A DNA stretch of 64,000 bases, taken from Blastomussa wellsi (lineage: Eukaryota; Cnidaria; Anthozoa; Scleractinia; Plerogyridae). Below the pieces are notes generated by a model. That model was not told the origin of the DNA. It was given only the letters and a program-made list of their open reading frames with translations, and searched no databases. Below, in pieces: positions 52,394-64,000 of the stretch (the first letter of the stretch is position 1; every line of letters starts with the position of its first letter). A program made the translations under genes and the position numbers. The DNA lies in assembly GCA_947652115.1 (NCBI GenBank), contig OX393568.1, positions 15,719,746 to 15,783,745 of the forward strand, in the 5' to 3' direction.

Positions 52394-53036
52394 TTTTTCG
52401 AATTAGACAATTCCAATGGACGGATAATCGCTTACGTATATATTATTGCGATTCAATTCCTACTGTCGAGTTAAAAGGAAAAACAATTCTACTTTTGAAA
52501 AACTGTTCTTAGCAGAAAACAGAGGAGATAGTGATTTTGCGAGAAACTCGAATTTTAAATTTTAAAAATAAAAAAGGGGACTAAAAATAACTTTTCGTAA
52601 TTTTCATCCGGTTTATTACAGGTTTTAAGAGAGGTACTGCCCGGAAATATGGTTTAATCTTTATCAATGAACGAAATAGCCAGTTATTACCGCGGTGTAA
52701 GGTCCTAGTAGTTTACTTCGGCAAGCGAGGTTTAAAAAACTGATGGAGTCACCTCATTTTATCTTGTTACTTATGGCTTTGGTATGGGTGGCCCTTATCC
52801 CTTATTGGCAGAGCCAATGATTCAAAAAATCGTTTTCAAGGACGTTATGTAGAATCCGATGATCGATCCCATCAAAAGAAGCACTACGATCCAATAGCGC
52901 TAGAAGCGTATGTTCCTGCCGATCCACAGACGTAACAATATCATTTTGAACCTGAAGAAGTTAGACAAGAATTCAAACTAATCTCCTGTTAGTAGCAACT
53001 TTACGATTGGAACTGAATCTTTTTTCCTCTCAGCTT

Positions 53037-53104
<68 letters not shown>

Positions 53105-53110
53105 CCAACG
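53037..53110 (+). tRNA. tRNA-Asn(GTT), broken acceptor stem
   Basis: The 3' acceptor strand reads CGCCAAC in place of CGGGGAC, which disrupts three pairs. The same change is found at 55951. Likely a pseudogene. Confidence 0.8.
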
Positions 53111-53756
53111 GATTTCTTTCTTCATACCAGTGTGATAGGAACTACTAAAGTATATTTCAAGCTGGGACATGTTAAATTCTCTTTTGACATTCGAAGAATC
53201 TGGCCGCGGAGTTTAGAAGTGAAATTTTCACCAATGAAATAGCAGCTTGCGAAAAAGGTTTTTGATGGATGATGATCGGGCGCTTGCAAACGAGAAAGGT
53301 CGCCTTAAATGAGTTTTTTTAACTTGATTTGTGTGTCTTCCACGCGATTCGCGCACTCCTCGCGTGTGGCTTCAAAGATTAGTAAGTGATGAATTTCGCG
53401 TCGCTCTAGTTTGGCCGGAGAAATCGTTTACGAGTAAGCATCAGCAAATTGTTATTCAGAACAAAAAGTTATTAGGATTTATTGTTAGTAAGACTCTGTA
53501 AGCCAGATATAAAGACCGACGAAATCTATTGGACAAGAATCTTCTTGGATCCGCTAAAAAGTTGTCAAACACTCCTTTTGCCGTATCAGTGGGTTACCTG
53601 TTTAAAATATAGTTCCGATTGCGCAGATTGTTCAAGTGAAGGAAATATTCAACAAATCCCCGGCGATGTGAGGTCGTAGCATTTTACTTTGGCGAAGTTT
53701 AGAAAAGTGAGGGAGTTGCCTGATTTTATGTTATTGCGCATGGCTTTGGTATGTGT

Positions 53757-53829
53757 GGCCCCGTGGCCCAATGGATAAGGCATCTGACTACGAATCAGGG
53801 GATTCCAGGTTCGAGTCCTGGCGGGGTCG
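53757..53829 (+). tRNA. tRNA-Arg(ACG)
   Basis: 73-nt consensus copy with intact stems. Confidence 0.95.
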
Positions 53830-54514
53830 TGTTTTAGATTAGACAATTCCACTCGTGGTATTCAAATTATTTGCATTAAATACATAGGGGTCAATGAACT
53901 GATAATCGCGTACGCATGTATTATTGCGATTCAATTCCTACTGTCGAGTCAAAAGGAAAAACAATTCTGCTTTTGAAAAACTGTTCTTAGCAGAAAACAG
54001 AGGAGATAGTGATCTTGCGAGAAACGCGAATTTTAAATTGTAAAAATACAAAAGATGACTGAAAAGAACTTTTCGTAATTTTCATCTGGTGTATTACAGG
54101 TTTTAAGAGAGGTACTGCTCGGAAATATGGTTTAATCCTTATTAATGAACGAAATAGCCAGTTATTACCACGGTGTATGGTCCTAGTAGTTTACTTCGGC
54201 GATCGAGGTTTAAAAAACCAATGCCGTCACCTCATTTTATCTTGTTACTTACGGCTTTGGTATGGGTTGCCCTTATCCCTTATTGGCAGAGCCAATGATT
54301 CAAAAAGTCGTTTTCAAGGACGCTATGTAGAATCCGATGATCGATCCCATCAAAAGAAGCACTACGATCCAATAGCGCTAGAAGCGTATGTTCCTGCCGA
54401 TCCACAGACATAACAATATCATTTTGAACCTGAAGAAATTAGACAAGAATTCAAACTAATCTCCTGTTAGTAGCAACTTTACGATTGGAACTGAATCTTT
54501 TTTCCTCTCAGCTT

Positions 54515-54588
<74 letters not shown>
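54515..54588 (+). tRNA. tRNA-Asn(GTT)
   Basis: 74-nt consensus copy followed by TATTTTTTT. Confidence 0.95.
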
Positions 54589-55234
54589 TATTTTTTTCTT
54601 CATACCAGTGTGATAGGAACTACTAAAGTATATTTCAAGCTGGGACATGTTAAATTCTCTTTTGACATTCGAAGAATCTGGCCGCGGAGTTTAGAAGTGA
54701 AATTTTCACCAATGAAATAGCAGCCTTCGAAAAAGGTTTTTGATGGATGATGATCGGGCGCTTGCAAACTAGAAAGGACGCCTGAAATGAGTCTTTGAAC
54801 TTGATTTTCGTGTCTTCCACGCGATTCGCGCACTCCTCGCGTGTGGCTTCAAAGATGAGTAAGTGATGAATTTCGTGTCGCTCTAGCAAAGGGCCGGACA
54901 AATCGTTTACGAGTAGGCATCAGCAAATTGTTATTCAGAACAAAAGTTATTAGGATATATTGTTAGTAAGACTCTGTAAGCCAGATATAAAGACCGACGA
55001 AATCTATTGGACAAAAATCTTCTTGGATCCGCTAAAACGTTGTCAAACACTCCTTTAGCCGTATCGGTGGGTTACCTGTTTAAAATATAGTTCCGATTGC
55101 GCAGATTGTTCAAGTGAAGGAAATATTCAACAAATCCCCGGCGATGTGAGGTCGTAGCATTTTACTTTGGCGAAGTTTACAAAAGTGAGGGAGTTGCCTG
55201 ATTTTATCTTAAAGCGCATGGCTTTGGTACGTGT

Positions 55235-55307
55235 GGCCCCGTGGCCCAATGGATAAGGCATCTGACTACGAATCAGGGGATTCCAGGTTCGAGTCCTGGC
55301 GGGGTCG
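55235..55307 (+). tRNA. tRNA-Arg(ACG)
   Basis: 73-nt consensus copy followed by a T-run. Confidence 0.95.
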
Positions 55308-55950
55308 TTTTTTGAATTAGACAATTCCAATGGACGGATAATCGCTTACGTATATATTATTGCGATTCAATTCCTACTGTCGAGTTAAAAGGAAAAACAA
55401 TTCTACTTTTGAAAACCTGTTCTTAGCAGAAAACAGAGGAGATAGTGATTTTGCGAGAAACTCGAATTTTAAATTGTAAAAATATAAAAGGGGACTAAAA
55501 ATAACTTTTCGTAATTTTCATCCGGTTTATTACAGGTTTTAAGAGAGGTACTGCCCGGAAATATGGTTTAATCTTTATCAGTGAACGAAATAGCCAGTTA
55601 TTACCGCGGTGTAAGGTCCTAGTAGTTTACTTCGGCAAGCGAGGTTTAAAAAACTGATGGAGTCACCTCATTTTATCTTGTTACTTATGGCTTTGGTATG
55701 GGTGGCCCTTATCCCTTATTGGCAGAGCCAATGATTCAAAAAATCGTTTTCAAGGACGTTATGTAGAATCCGATGATCGATCCCATCAAAAGAAGCACTA
55801 CGATCCAATAGCGCTAGAAGCGTATGTTCCTGCCGATCCACAGACATAACAATATCATTTTGAACCTGAAGAAATTAGACAAGAATTCAAACTAATCTCC
55901 TGTTAGTAGCAACTTTACGATTGGAACTGAATCTTTTTTCCTCTCAGCTT

Positions 55951-56018
<68 letters not shown>

Positions 56019-56024
56019 CCAACG
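55951..56024 (+). tRNA. tRNA-Asn(GTT), broken acceptor stem
   Basis: Carries the same CGCCAAC acceptor change as the copy at 53037, so both share ancestry by unit duplication or conversion. Likely a pseudogene. Confidence 0.8.
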
Positions 56025-56671
56025 GATTTCTTTCTTCATACCAGTGTGATAGGAACTACTAAAGTATATTTCAAGCTGGGACATGTTAAATTCTCTTTTG
56101 ACATTCGAAGAATCTGGCCGCGGAGTTTAGAAGTGAAATTTTCACCAATGAAATAGCAGCCTTCGAAAAAGGTTTTTGATGGATGATGATCGGGCGCTTG
56201 CAAACTAGAAAGGACGCCTGAAATGAGTCTTTGAACTTGATTTTCGTGTCTTCCACGCGATTCGCGCACTCCTCGCGTGTGGCTTCAAAGATGAGTAAGT
56301 GATGAATTTCGTGTCGCTCTAGCAAAGGGCCGGACAAATCGTTTACGAGTAGGCATCAGCAAATTGTTATTCAGAACAAAAGTTATTAGGATTTATTGTT
56401 AGTAAGACTCTGTAAGCCAGATATAAAGACCGACGAAATCTATTGGACAAAAATCTTCTTGGATCCGCTAAAACGTTGTCAAACACTCCTTTAGCCGTAT
56501 CGGTGGGTTACCTGTTTAAAATATAGTTCCGATTGCGCAGATTGTTCAAGTGAAGGAAATATTCAAAAAAATCCCCGGCGATGTGAGGTCGTAGCATTTT
56601 ACTTTGGCGAAGTTTAGAAAAGTGAGGGAGTTGCCTGATTTTATCTTAAAGCGCATGGCTTTGGTATGTGT

Positions 56672-56744
56672 GGCCCCGTGGCCCAATGGATAAGGCATCT
56701 GACTACGAATCAGGGGATTCCAGGTTCGAGTCCTGGCGGGGTCG
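56672..56744 (+). tRNA. tRNA-Arg(ACG)
   Basis: 73-nt consensus copy. Confidence 0.95.
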
Positions 56745-57387
56745 TTTTTTGAATTAGACAATTCCAATGGACGGATAATCGCTTACGTTTATATTATTGC
56801 GATTCAATTCCTACTGTCGAGTTAAAAGGAAAAACAATTCTACTTTTGAAAAACTGTTCTTAGCAGAAAACAGAGGAGATAGTGATTTTGCGAGAAACCC
56901 GAATTTTAAATTGTAAAAATATAAAAGGGGACTAAAAATAACTTTTCGTAATTTTCATCCGGTTTATTACAGGTTTTAAGAGAGGTACTGCCCGGAAATA
57001 TGGTTTAATCTTTATCAATGAACGAAATAGCCAGTTATTACCGCGGTGTAAGGTCCTAGTAGTTTACTTCGGCAAGCGAGGTTTAAAAAACTGATGGAGT
57101 CACCTCATTTTATCTTGTTACTTATGGCTTTGGTATGGGTGGCCCTTATCCCTTATTGGCAGAGCCAATGATTCAAAAAATCGTTTTCAAGGACGTTATG
57201 TAGAATCCGATGATCGATCCCATCAAAAGAAGCACTACGATCCAATAGCGCTAGAAGCGTATGTTCCTGCCGATCCACAGACATAACAATATCATTTTGA
57301 ACCTGAAGAAATTAGACAAGAATTCAAACTAATCTCCTGTTAGTAGCAACTTTACGATTGGAACTGAATCTTTTTTCCTCTCAGCTT

Positions 57388-57447
<60 letters not shown>

Positions 57448-57461
57448 ACCACCCGGGGACG
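57388..57461 (+). tRNA. tRNA-Asn(GTT)
   Basis: 74 nt with one change in the T-loop (CAAGACC). Stems are intact. Confidence 0.92.
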
Positions 57462-58108
57462 TATTTTTTCTTCATACCAGTGTGATAGGAACTACTAAAG
57501 TATATTTCAAGCTGGGAGATGTTAAATTCTCTTTTGACATTCGAAGAATCTGGCCGCGGAGTTTAGAAGTGAAATTTTCACCAATGAAATAGCAGCTTGC
57601 GAAAAAGGTTTTTGATGGATGATGATCGGGCGCTTGCAAACGAGAAAGGTCGCCTTAAATGAGTTTTTTTAACTTGATTTGCGTGTCTTCCACGCGATTC
57701 GCGCACTCCTCGCGTGTGGCTTCAAAGATTAGTAAGTGATGAATTTCGCGTCGCTCTAGCGAAGGGCCGGAGAAATCGTTTACGAGTAAGCATCAGCAAA
57801 TTGTTATTCAGAACAAAAAGTTATTAGGATTTATTGTTAGTAAGACTCTGTAAGCCAGATATAAAGACCGACGAAATCTATTGGACAAAAATCTTCTTGG
57901 ATCCGCTAAAACGTTGTCAAACACTCCTTTAGCCGTATCGGTGGGTTACCTGTTTAAAATATAGTTCCGATTGCGCAGATTGTTCAAGTGAAGGAAATAT
58001 TCAACAAATCCCTGGCGATGTGAGGTCGTAGCATTTTACTTTGGCGAAGTTTAGAAAAGTGAGGGAGTTGCCTGATTTTATGTTATTGCGCATGGCTTTG
58101 GTATGTGT

Positions 58109-58181
58109 GGCCCCGTGGCCCAATGGATAAGGCATCTGACTACGAATCAGGGGATTCCAGGTTCGAGTCCTGGCGGGGTCG
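58109..58181 (+). tRNA. tRNA-Arg(ACG)
   Basis: 73-nt consensus copy in an L-type unit. Confidence 0.95.
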
Positions 58182-58865
58182 TGTTTTAGATTAGACAATT
58201 CCACTCGTGGTATTCAAATTATTTGCATTGAATACATAGGGGTCAATGAACTGATAATCGCGTACGCATGTATTATTGCGATTCAATTCCTACTGTCGAG
58301 TCAAAAGGAAAAACAATTCTGCTTTTGAAAAACTGTTCTTAGCAGAAAACAAAGGAGATAGTGATCTTGCGAGAAACGCGAATTTTAAATTGTAAAAATA
58401 CAAAAGATGACTGAAAAGAACTTTTCGTAATTTTCATCTGGTGTATTACAGGTTTTAAGAGAGGTACTGCTCGGAAATATTGTTTAATCCTTATTAATAA
58501 ACGAAATAGCCAGTTATTACCACGGTGTATGGTCCTAGTAGTTTACTTCAGCGATCGAGGTTTAAAAAACCAATGCCGTCACCTCATTTTATCTTGTTAC
58601 TTACGGCTTTGGTGTGGGTTGCCCTTATCCCTTATTGGCAGAGCCAATGATTCAAAAAGTCGTTTTCAAGGACGCTATGTAGAATCCGATGATCGATCGT
58701 ATGAAAAGCAGCACTGAGATCCAGTAGAACTAGAACCGTAGTTTCCTGCCGATCCACAGACATAAGATTATTATTTTGAACCTAAAGCAATTAGAGAAGA
58801 ATTTAAACTAATCTCGTGTTAGTAGCGACTTTACGATTGGAACTGAATCTTTTTCATCTCAGCTT

Positions 58866-58939
<74 letters not shown>
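58866..58939 (+). tRNA. tRNA-Asn(GTT)
   Basis: 74-nt consensus copy. Confidence 0.95.
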
Positions 58940-59584
58940 GATTTTTTCTTCATACCAGTGTGATACGAAGTACTAAAATATATTTTAAGCTGGGACGTGT
59001 TAAATTCTCTTTTGACATTCGAAGAATCTGGCCCCGTGGTTTGGCAGTGAATATTTCGCCAATAAAATAGCAGCCTTCGAAAAAGGTTTTTGATGGATGA
59101 TGATCGGGCGCTTGCAAACTAGAAAGGACGCCTGAAATGAGTCTTTGAACTTGATTTTCGTGTCTTCCACGCGATTCGCGCACTCCTCGCGTGTGGCTTC
59201 AAAGATGAGTAAGTGATGAATTTCGTGTCGCTCTAGCAAAGGGCCGGACAAATCGTTTACGAGTAGGCATCAGCAAATTGTTATTCAGAACAAAAGTTAT
59301 TAGGATATATTGTTAGTAAGACTCTGTAAGCCAGATATAAAGACCGACGAAATCTATTGGACAAAAATCTTCTTGGATCCGCTAAAACGTTGTCAAACAC
59401 TCCTTTAGCCGTATCGGTGGGTTACCTGTTTAAAATATAGTTCCGATTGCGCAGATTGTTCAAGTGAAGGAAATATTCAACAAATCCCCGGCGATGTGAG
59501 GTCGTAGCATTTTACTTTGGCGAAGTTTAGAAAAGTGAGGGAGTTGCCTGATTTTATCTTAAAGCGCATGGCTTTGGTACGTGT

Positions 59585-59657
59585 GGCCCCGTGGCCCAAT
59601 GGATAAGGCATCTGACTACGAATCAGGGGATTCCAGGTTCGAGTCCTGGCGGGGTCG
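59585..59657 (+). tRNA. tRNA-Arg(ACG)
   Basis: 73-nt consensus copy in an S-type unit. Confidence 0.95.
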
Positions 59658-60300
59658 TTTTTTGAATTAGACAATTCCAATGGACGGATAATCGCTTACG
59701 TATATATTATTGCGATTCAATTCCTACTGTCGAGTTAAAAGGAAAAACAATTCTACTTTTGAAAACCTGTTCTTAGCAGAAAACAGAGGAGATAGTGATT
59801 TTGCGAGAAACTCGAATTTTAAATTGTAAAATTATAAAAGGGGACTAAAAATAACTTTTCGTAATTTTCATCCGGTTTATTACAGGTTTTAAGAGAGGTA
59901 CTGCCCGGAAATATGGTTTAATCTTTATCAATGAACGAAATAGCCAGTTATTACCGCGGTGTAAGGTCCTAGTAGTTTACTTCGGCAAGCGAGGTTTAAA
60001 AAACTGATGGAGTCACCTCATTTTATCTTGTTACTTATGGCTTTGGTATGGGTGGCCCTTATCCCTTATTGGCAGAGCCAATGATTCAAAAAATCGTTTT
60101 CAAGGACGTTATGTAGAATCCGATGATCGATCCCATCAAAAGAAGCACTACGATCCAATAGCGCTAGAAGCGTATGTTCCTGCCGATCCACAGACATAAC
60201 AATATCATTTTGAACCTGAAGAAATTAGACAAGAATTCAAACTAATCTCCTGTTAGTAGCAACTTTACGATTGGAACTGAATCTTTTTTCCTCTCAGCTT

Positions 60301-60374
<74 letters not shown>
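60301..60374 (+). tRNA. tRNA-Asn(GTT)
   Basis: 74-nt consensus copy. Confidence 0.95.
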
Positions 60375-61023
60375 GATTTTTTTCTTCATACCAGTGTGAT
60401 AGGAACTACTAAAGTATATTTCAAGCTGGGACATGTTAAATTCTCTTTTGACATTCGAAGAATCTGGCCGCGGAGTTTAGAAGTGAAATTTTCACCAATG
60501 AAATAGCAGCTTGCGAAAAAGGTTTTTGATGGATGATGATCGGGCGCTTGCAAACTAGAAAGGTCGCCTTTAATGAGTTTTTTTTAACTTGATTTGCGTG
60601 TCTTCCACGCGATTCGCCCACTCCTCGCGTGTGGCTTCAAAGATTAGTAAGTGATGAATTTCGCGTCGCTCTAGCGAAGGGCCGGAGAAATCGTTTACGA
60701 GTAAGCATCAGCAAATTGTTATTCAGAACAAAAAGTTATTAGGATTTATTGTTAGTAAGACTCTGTAAGCCAGATATAAAGACCGACGAAATCTATTGGA
60801 CAAGAATCTTCTTGGATCCGCTAAAACGTTGTCAAACACTCCTTTAGCCGTATCGGTGGGTTACCTGTTTAAAATATAGTTCCGATTGCGCAGATTGTTC
60901 AAGTGAAGGAAATATTCAACAAATCCCCGGCGATGTGAGGTCGTAGCATTTTACTTTGGCGAAGTTTAGAAAAGTGAGGGAGTTGCCTGATTTTATGTTA
61001 TTGCGCATGGCTTTGGTATGTGT

Positions 61024-61096
61024 GGCCCCGTGGCCCAATGGATAAGGCATCTGACTACGAATCAGGGGATTCCAGGTTCGAGTCCTGGCGGGGTCG
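61024..61096 (+). tRNA. tRNA-Arg(ACG)
   Basis: 73-nt consensus copy. Confidence 0.95.
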
Positions 61097-61781
61097 TGTT
61101 TTAGATTAGACAATTCCACTCGTGGTATTCAAATTATTTGCATTAAATACATAGGGGTCAATGAACTGATAATCGCGTACGCATGTATTATTGCGATTCA
61201 ATTCCTACTGTCGAGTCAAAAGGAAAAACAATTCTGCTTTTGAAAAACTGTTCTTAGCAGAAAACAGAGGAGATAGTGATCTTGCGAGAAACGCGAATTT
61301 TAAATTGTAAAAATACAAAAGATGACTGAAAAGAACTTTTCGTAATTTTCATCTGGTGTATTACAGGTTTTAAGAGAGGTACTGCTCGGAAATATTGTTT
61401 AATCCTTATTAATAAACGAAATAGCCAGTTATTACCACGGTGTATGGTCCTAGTAGTTTACTTCAGCGATCGAGGTTTAAAAAACCAATGCCGTCACCTC
61501 ATTTTATCTTGTTACTTACGGCTTTGGTGTGGGTTGCCCTTATCCCTTATTGGCAGAGCCAATGATTCAAAAAGTCGTTTTCAAGGACGCTATGTAGAAT
61601 CCGATGATCGATCGTATGAAAAGCAGCACTGAGATCCAGTAGAACTAGAACCGTAGTTTCCTGCCGATCCACAGACATAAGATTACTATTTGAACCTAAA
61701 GCAATTAGAGAAGAATTTAAACTAATCTCGTGTTAGTAGCGACTTTACGATTGGAACTGAATCTTTTTTTCCTCTCAGCTT

Positions 61782-61855
<74 letters not shown>
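61782..61855 (+). tRNA. tRNA-Asn(GTT)
   Basis: 74-nt consensus copy. Confidence 0.95.
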
Positions 61856-62500
61856 GATTTTTTCTTCATACCGGTGTGATACGAAGTACTAAAATATATT
61901 TTAAGCTGGGACGTGTTAAATTCTCTTTTGACATTCGAAGAATCTGGCCCCGGGGTTTGGCAGTGAATATTTCGCCAATAAAATAGCAGCCTTCGAAAAA
62001 GGTTTTTGATGGATGATGATCGGGCGCTTGCAAACTAGAAAGGACGCCTGAAATGAGTCTTTGAACTTGATTTTCGTGTCTTCCACGCGATTCGCGCACT
62101 CCTCGCGTGTGGCTTCAAAGATGAGTAAGTGATGAATTTCGTGTCGCTCTAGCAAAGGGCCGGACAAATCGTTTACGAGTAGGCATCAGCAAATTGTTAT
62201 TCAGAACAAAAGTTATTATGATTTATTGTTAGTAAGACTCTGTAAGCCAGATATAAAGACCGACGAAATCTATTGGACAAAAATCTTCTTGGATCCGCTA
62301 AAACGTTGTCAAACACTCCTTTAGCCGTATCGGTGGGTTACCTGTTTAAAATATAGTTCCGATTGCGCAGATTGTTCAAGTGAAGGAAATATTCAACAAA
62401 TCCCCGGCGATGTGAGGTCGTAGCATTTTACTTTGGCGAAGTTTAGAAAAGTGAGGGAGTTGCCTGATTTTATCTTAAAGCGCATGGCTTTGGTACGTGT

Positions 62501-62573
62501 GGCCCCGTGGCCCAATGGATAAGGCATCTGACTACGAATCAGGGGATTCCAGGTTCGAGTCCTGGCGGGGTCG
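62501..62573 (+). tRNA. tRNA-Arg(ACG)
   Basis: 73-nt consensus copy. Confidence 0.95.
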
Positions 62574-63207
62574 TTTTTTGAATTAGACAATTCCAATGGA
62601 CGGATAATCGCTTACGTATATATTATTGAGATTCAATCGAGTTAAAAGGAAAAACAATTCTACTTTTGAAAAACTGTTCTTAGCAGAAAACAGAGGAGAT
62701 AGTGATTTTGCGAGAAACTCGAATTTTAAATTGTAAAAATATAAAAGCGGACTGAAAACAACTTTTCGTAATTTTCATCCGGTTTATTACAGGTTTTAAG
62801 AGAGGTACTGCCCGGAAATATGGTTTAATCTTTATCAATGAACGAAATAGCCAGTTATTACCGCCGTGTAAGGTCCTAGTAGTTTACTTCGGCAAGCGAG
62901 GTTTAGAAAACTGATGGAGTCACCTCATTTTATCTTGTTACTTATGGCTTTGGTATGGGTGGCCCTTATCCCTTATTGGCAGAGCCAATGATTCAAAAAA
63001 TCGTTTTCAAGGACGTTATGTAGAATCCGATGATCGATCCCATCAAAAGAAGCACTACGATCCAATAGCGCTAGAAGCGTATGTTCCTGCCGATCCACAG
63101 ACATAACAATATCATTTTGAACCTGAAGAAATTAGACAAGAATTCAAACTAATCTCCTGTTAGTAGCAACTTTACGATTGGAACTGAATCTTTTTTCCTC
63201 TCAGCTT

Positions 63208-63254
<47 letters not shown>

Positions 63255-63280
63255 ATGGTGGTTCAAGCCCACCCGGGACG
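63208..63280 (+). tRNA. tRNA-Asn(GTT), one-base deletion in the acceptor
   Basis: 73 nt; CGGGAC replaces CGGGGAC and GGATGG replaces GGTTGG in the variable/T region. Probably a pseudogene. Confidence 0.8.
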
Positions 63281-63928
63281 GAGTTTTTTCTTCATACCAG
63301 TGTGATAGGAACTACTAAAGTATATTTCAAGCTGGGACATGTTAAATTCTCTTTTGACATTCGAAGAATCTGGCCGCGGAGTTTAGAAGTGAAATTTTCA
63401 CCAATGAAATAGCAGCTTGCGAAAAAGGTTTTTGATGGATGATGATCAGGCGCTTGCAAACGAGAAAGGTCGCCTTAAATGAGTTTTTTTAACTTGATTT
63501 TCGTGTCTTCCACGCGATTCGCGCACTCCTCGCGTGTGGCTTCAAAGATTAGTAAGTGATGAATTTCGCGTCGCTCTAGCGAAGGGCCGGAGAAATCGTT
63601 TACGAGTAAGCATCAGCAAATTGTTATTCAGAACAAAAAGTTATTAGGATTTATTGTTAGTAAGACTCTGTAAGCCAGATATAAAGACCGACGAAATCTA
63701 TTGGACAAAAATCTTCTTGGATCCGCTAAAAAGTTGTCAAACACTCCTTTTGCCGTATCAGTGGGTTACCTGTTTAAAATATAGTTCCGATTGCGCAGAT
63801 TGTTCAAGTGAAGGAAATATTCAACAAATCCCCGGCGATGTGAGGTCGTAGCATTTTACTTTGGCGAAGTTTAGAAAAGTGAGGGAGTTGCCTGATTTTA
63901 TGTTATTGCGCATGGCTTTGGTATGTGT

Positions 63929-64000
63929 GGCCCCGTGGCCCAATGGATAAGGCATCTGACTACGAATCAGGGGATTCCAGGTTCTAGTCCTGGCGGGGTC
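63929..64000 (+). tRNA. tRNA-Arg(ACG), last base cut by the window end, T-loop variant
   Basis: GGTTCTAGTCC replaces GGTTCGAGTCC, altering the B box at a normally invariant G. The discriminator base lies beyond 64000. Confidence 0.85.

Larger units (their letters stand above)
49625..64000 (+). repeat. Tandem array of tRNA-Asn/tRNA-Arg units (about 1.43-1.48 kb)
   Basis: From 50123 the tRNA-Asn starts are spaced 1479, 1435, 1478, 1436, 1437, 1478, 1435, 1481 and 1426 bp. Two unit types exist: long (L) and short (S), about 42 bp apart. L units have an extra block after tRNA-Arg starting CACTCGTGGTATTCAA. Order is L S L S S L S L S, so the main higher-order repeat is about 2.91 kb. The first unit (49640-50122) lacks its tRNA-Arg half by deletion. 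The array continues beyond the window. Each unit also holds fossil LINE sequence. Confidence 0.95.

Noticed and set aside
50736..62596. Conserved 67-aa and 77-83-aa ORFs recurring in every unit of the array
   Set aside because: They overlap tRNA genes or spacer and recur only because the unit is repeated; the tRNA explains the conservation.

Overview
The window reads as nuclear DNA of an invertebrate animal, most likely an anthozoan cnidarian such as a coral or sea anemone. This rests on spliced metazoan-style exons, a clustered tRNA array and a dense mix of DIRS-like, Crypton-like, LINE, Gypsy and Polinton elements; the species is an inference I cannot test here. There is no bacterial gene organisation.

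Region by region: (1) 258-6193 (+) holds twelve 3' exons of a host Rho guanine-nucleotide exchange factor (DH then PH domain, closest in feel to the PLEKHG5/6 group), with two small inverted-repeat elements in its introns and a likely poly(A) signal near 7102. (2) 7336-11751 looks like a short TIR DNA transposon (about 0.77 kb when empty) carrying a nested, decayed tyrosine-recombinase-type retroelement (7840-11486) with Ngaro-type split direct repeats. (3) 12.0-19.3 kb is repeat-rich: three tracts of a GGTGTACT-type decamer satellite, several large inverted repeats, two minisatellites with palindromic cores, and an intact-looking intronless Crypton-like tyrosine recombinase (17305-18570, minus). 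(4) 19.4-28.1 kb is a broken L1/Tx1-type LINE on the minus strand, split inside its RT domain by a nearly intact DIRS retrotransposon (21307-26053) with inverted terminal repeats, an internal complementary region and three long ORFs. (5) 28475-30114 is a non-autonomous TIR element that abuts a truncated minus-strand Ty3/Gypsy element (30115-33565) with one 202-bp LTR. (6) 33566-64000 is a tandem array of about 1.43-1.48 kb units, each with one tRNA-Asn(GTT) and one tRNA-Arg(ACG). A 15.7-kb Polinton/Maverick (33886-49624) sits in the anticodon loop of one tRNA-Asn copy.

The Polinton has long terminal inverted repeats, a protein-primed family B DNA polymerase, a retrovirus-like integrase, a packaging ATPase, a major capsid protein, several probable virion or membrane proteins and two terminal genes whose leaders come from the TIRs. 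Most of its large genes carry frameshifts or in-frame stops, so it appears to be a recently dead copy. Two divergent gene pairs share intergenic gaps of 39 and 57 bp, which probably act as bidirectional promoters.

The observations most worth following are the Polinton in a tRNA anticodon loop with 15-bp flanking repeats, an intergenic stretch at 35261-35580 with three mutually crossing perfect 9-10 bp complementarities (candidate pseudoknotted RNA), a PSAP/PPxY late-domain signature in a Polinton protein, the clean 3-bp crossover footprint of the DIRS element, and fossil LINE reverse-transcriptase sequence carried in every tRNA repeat unit.
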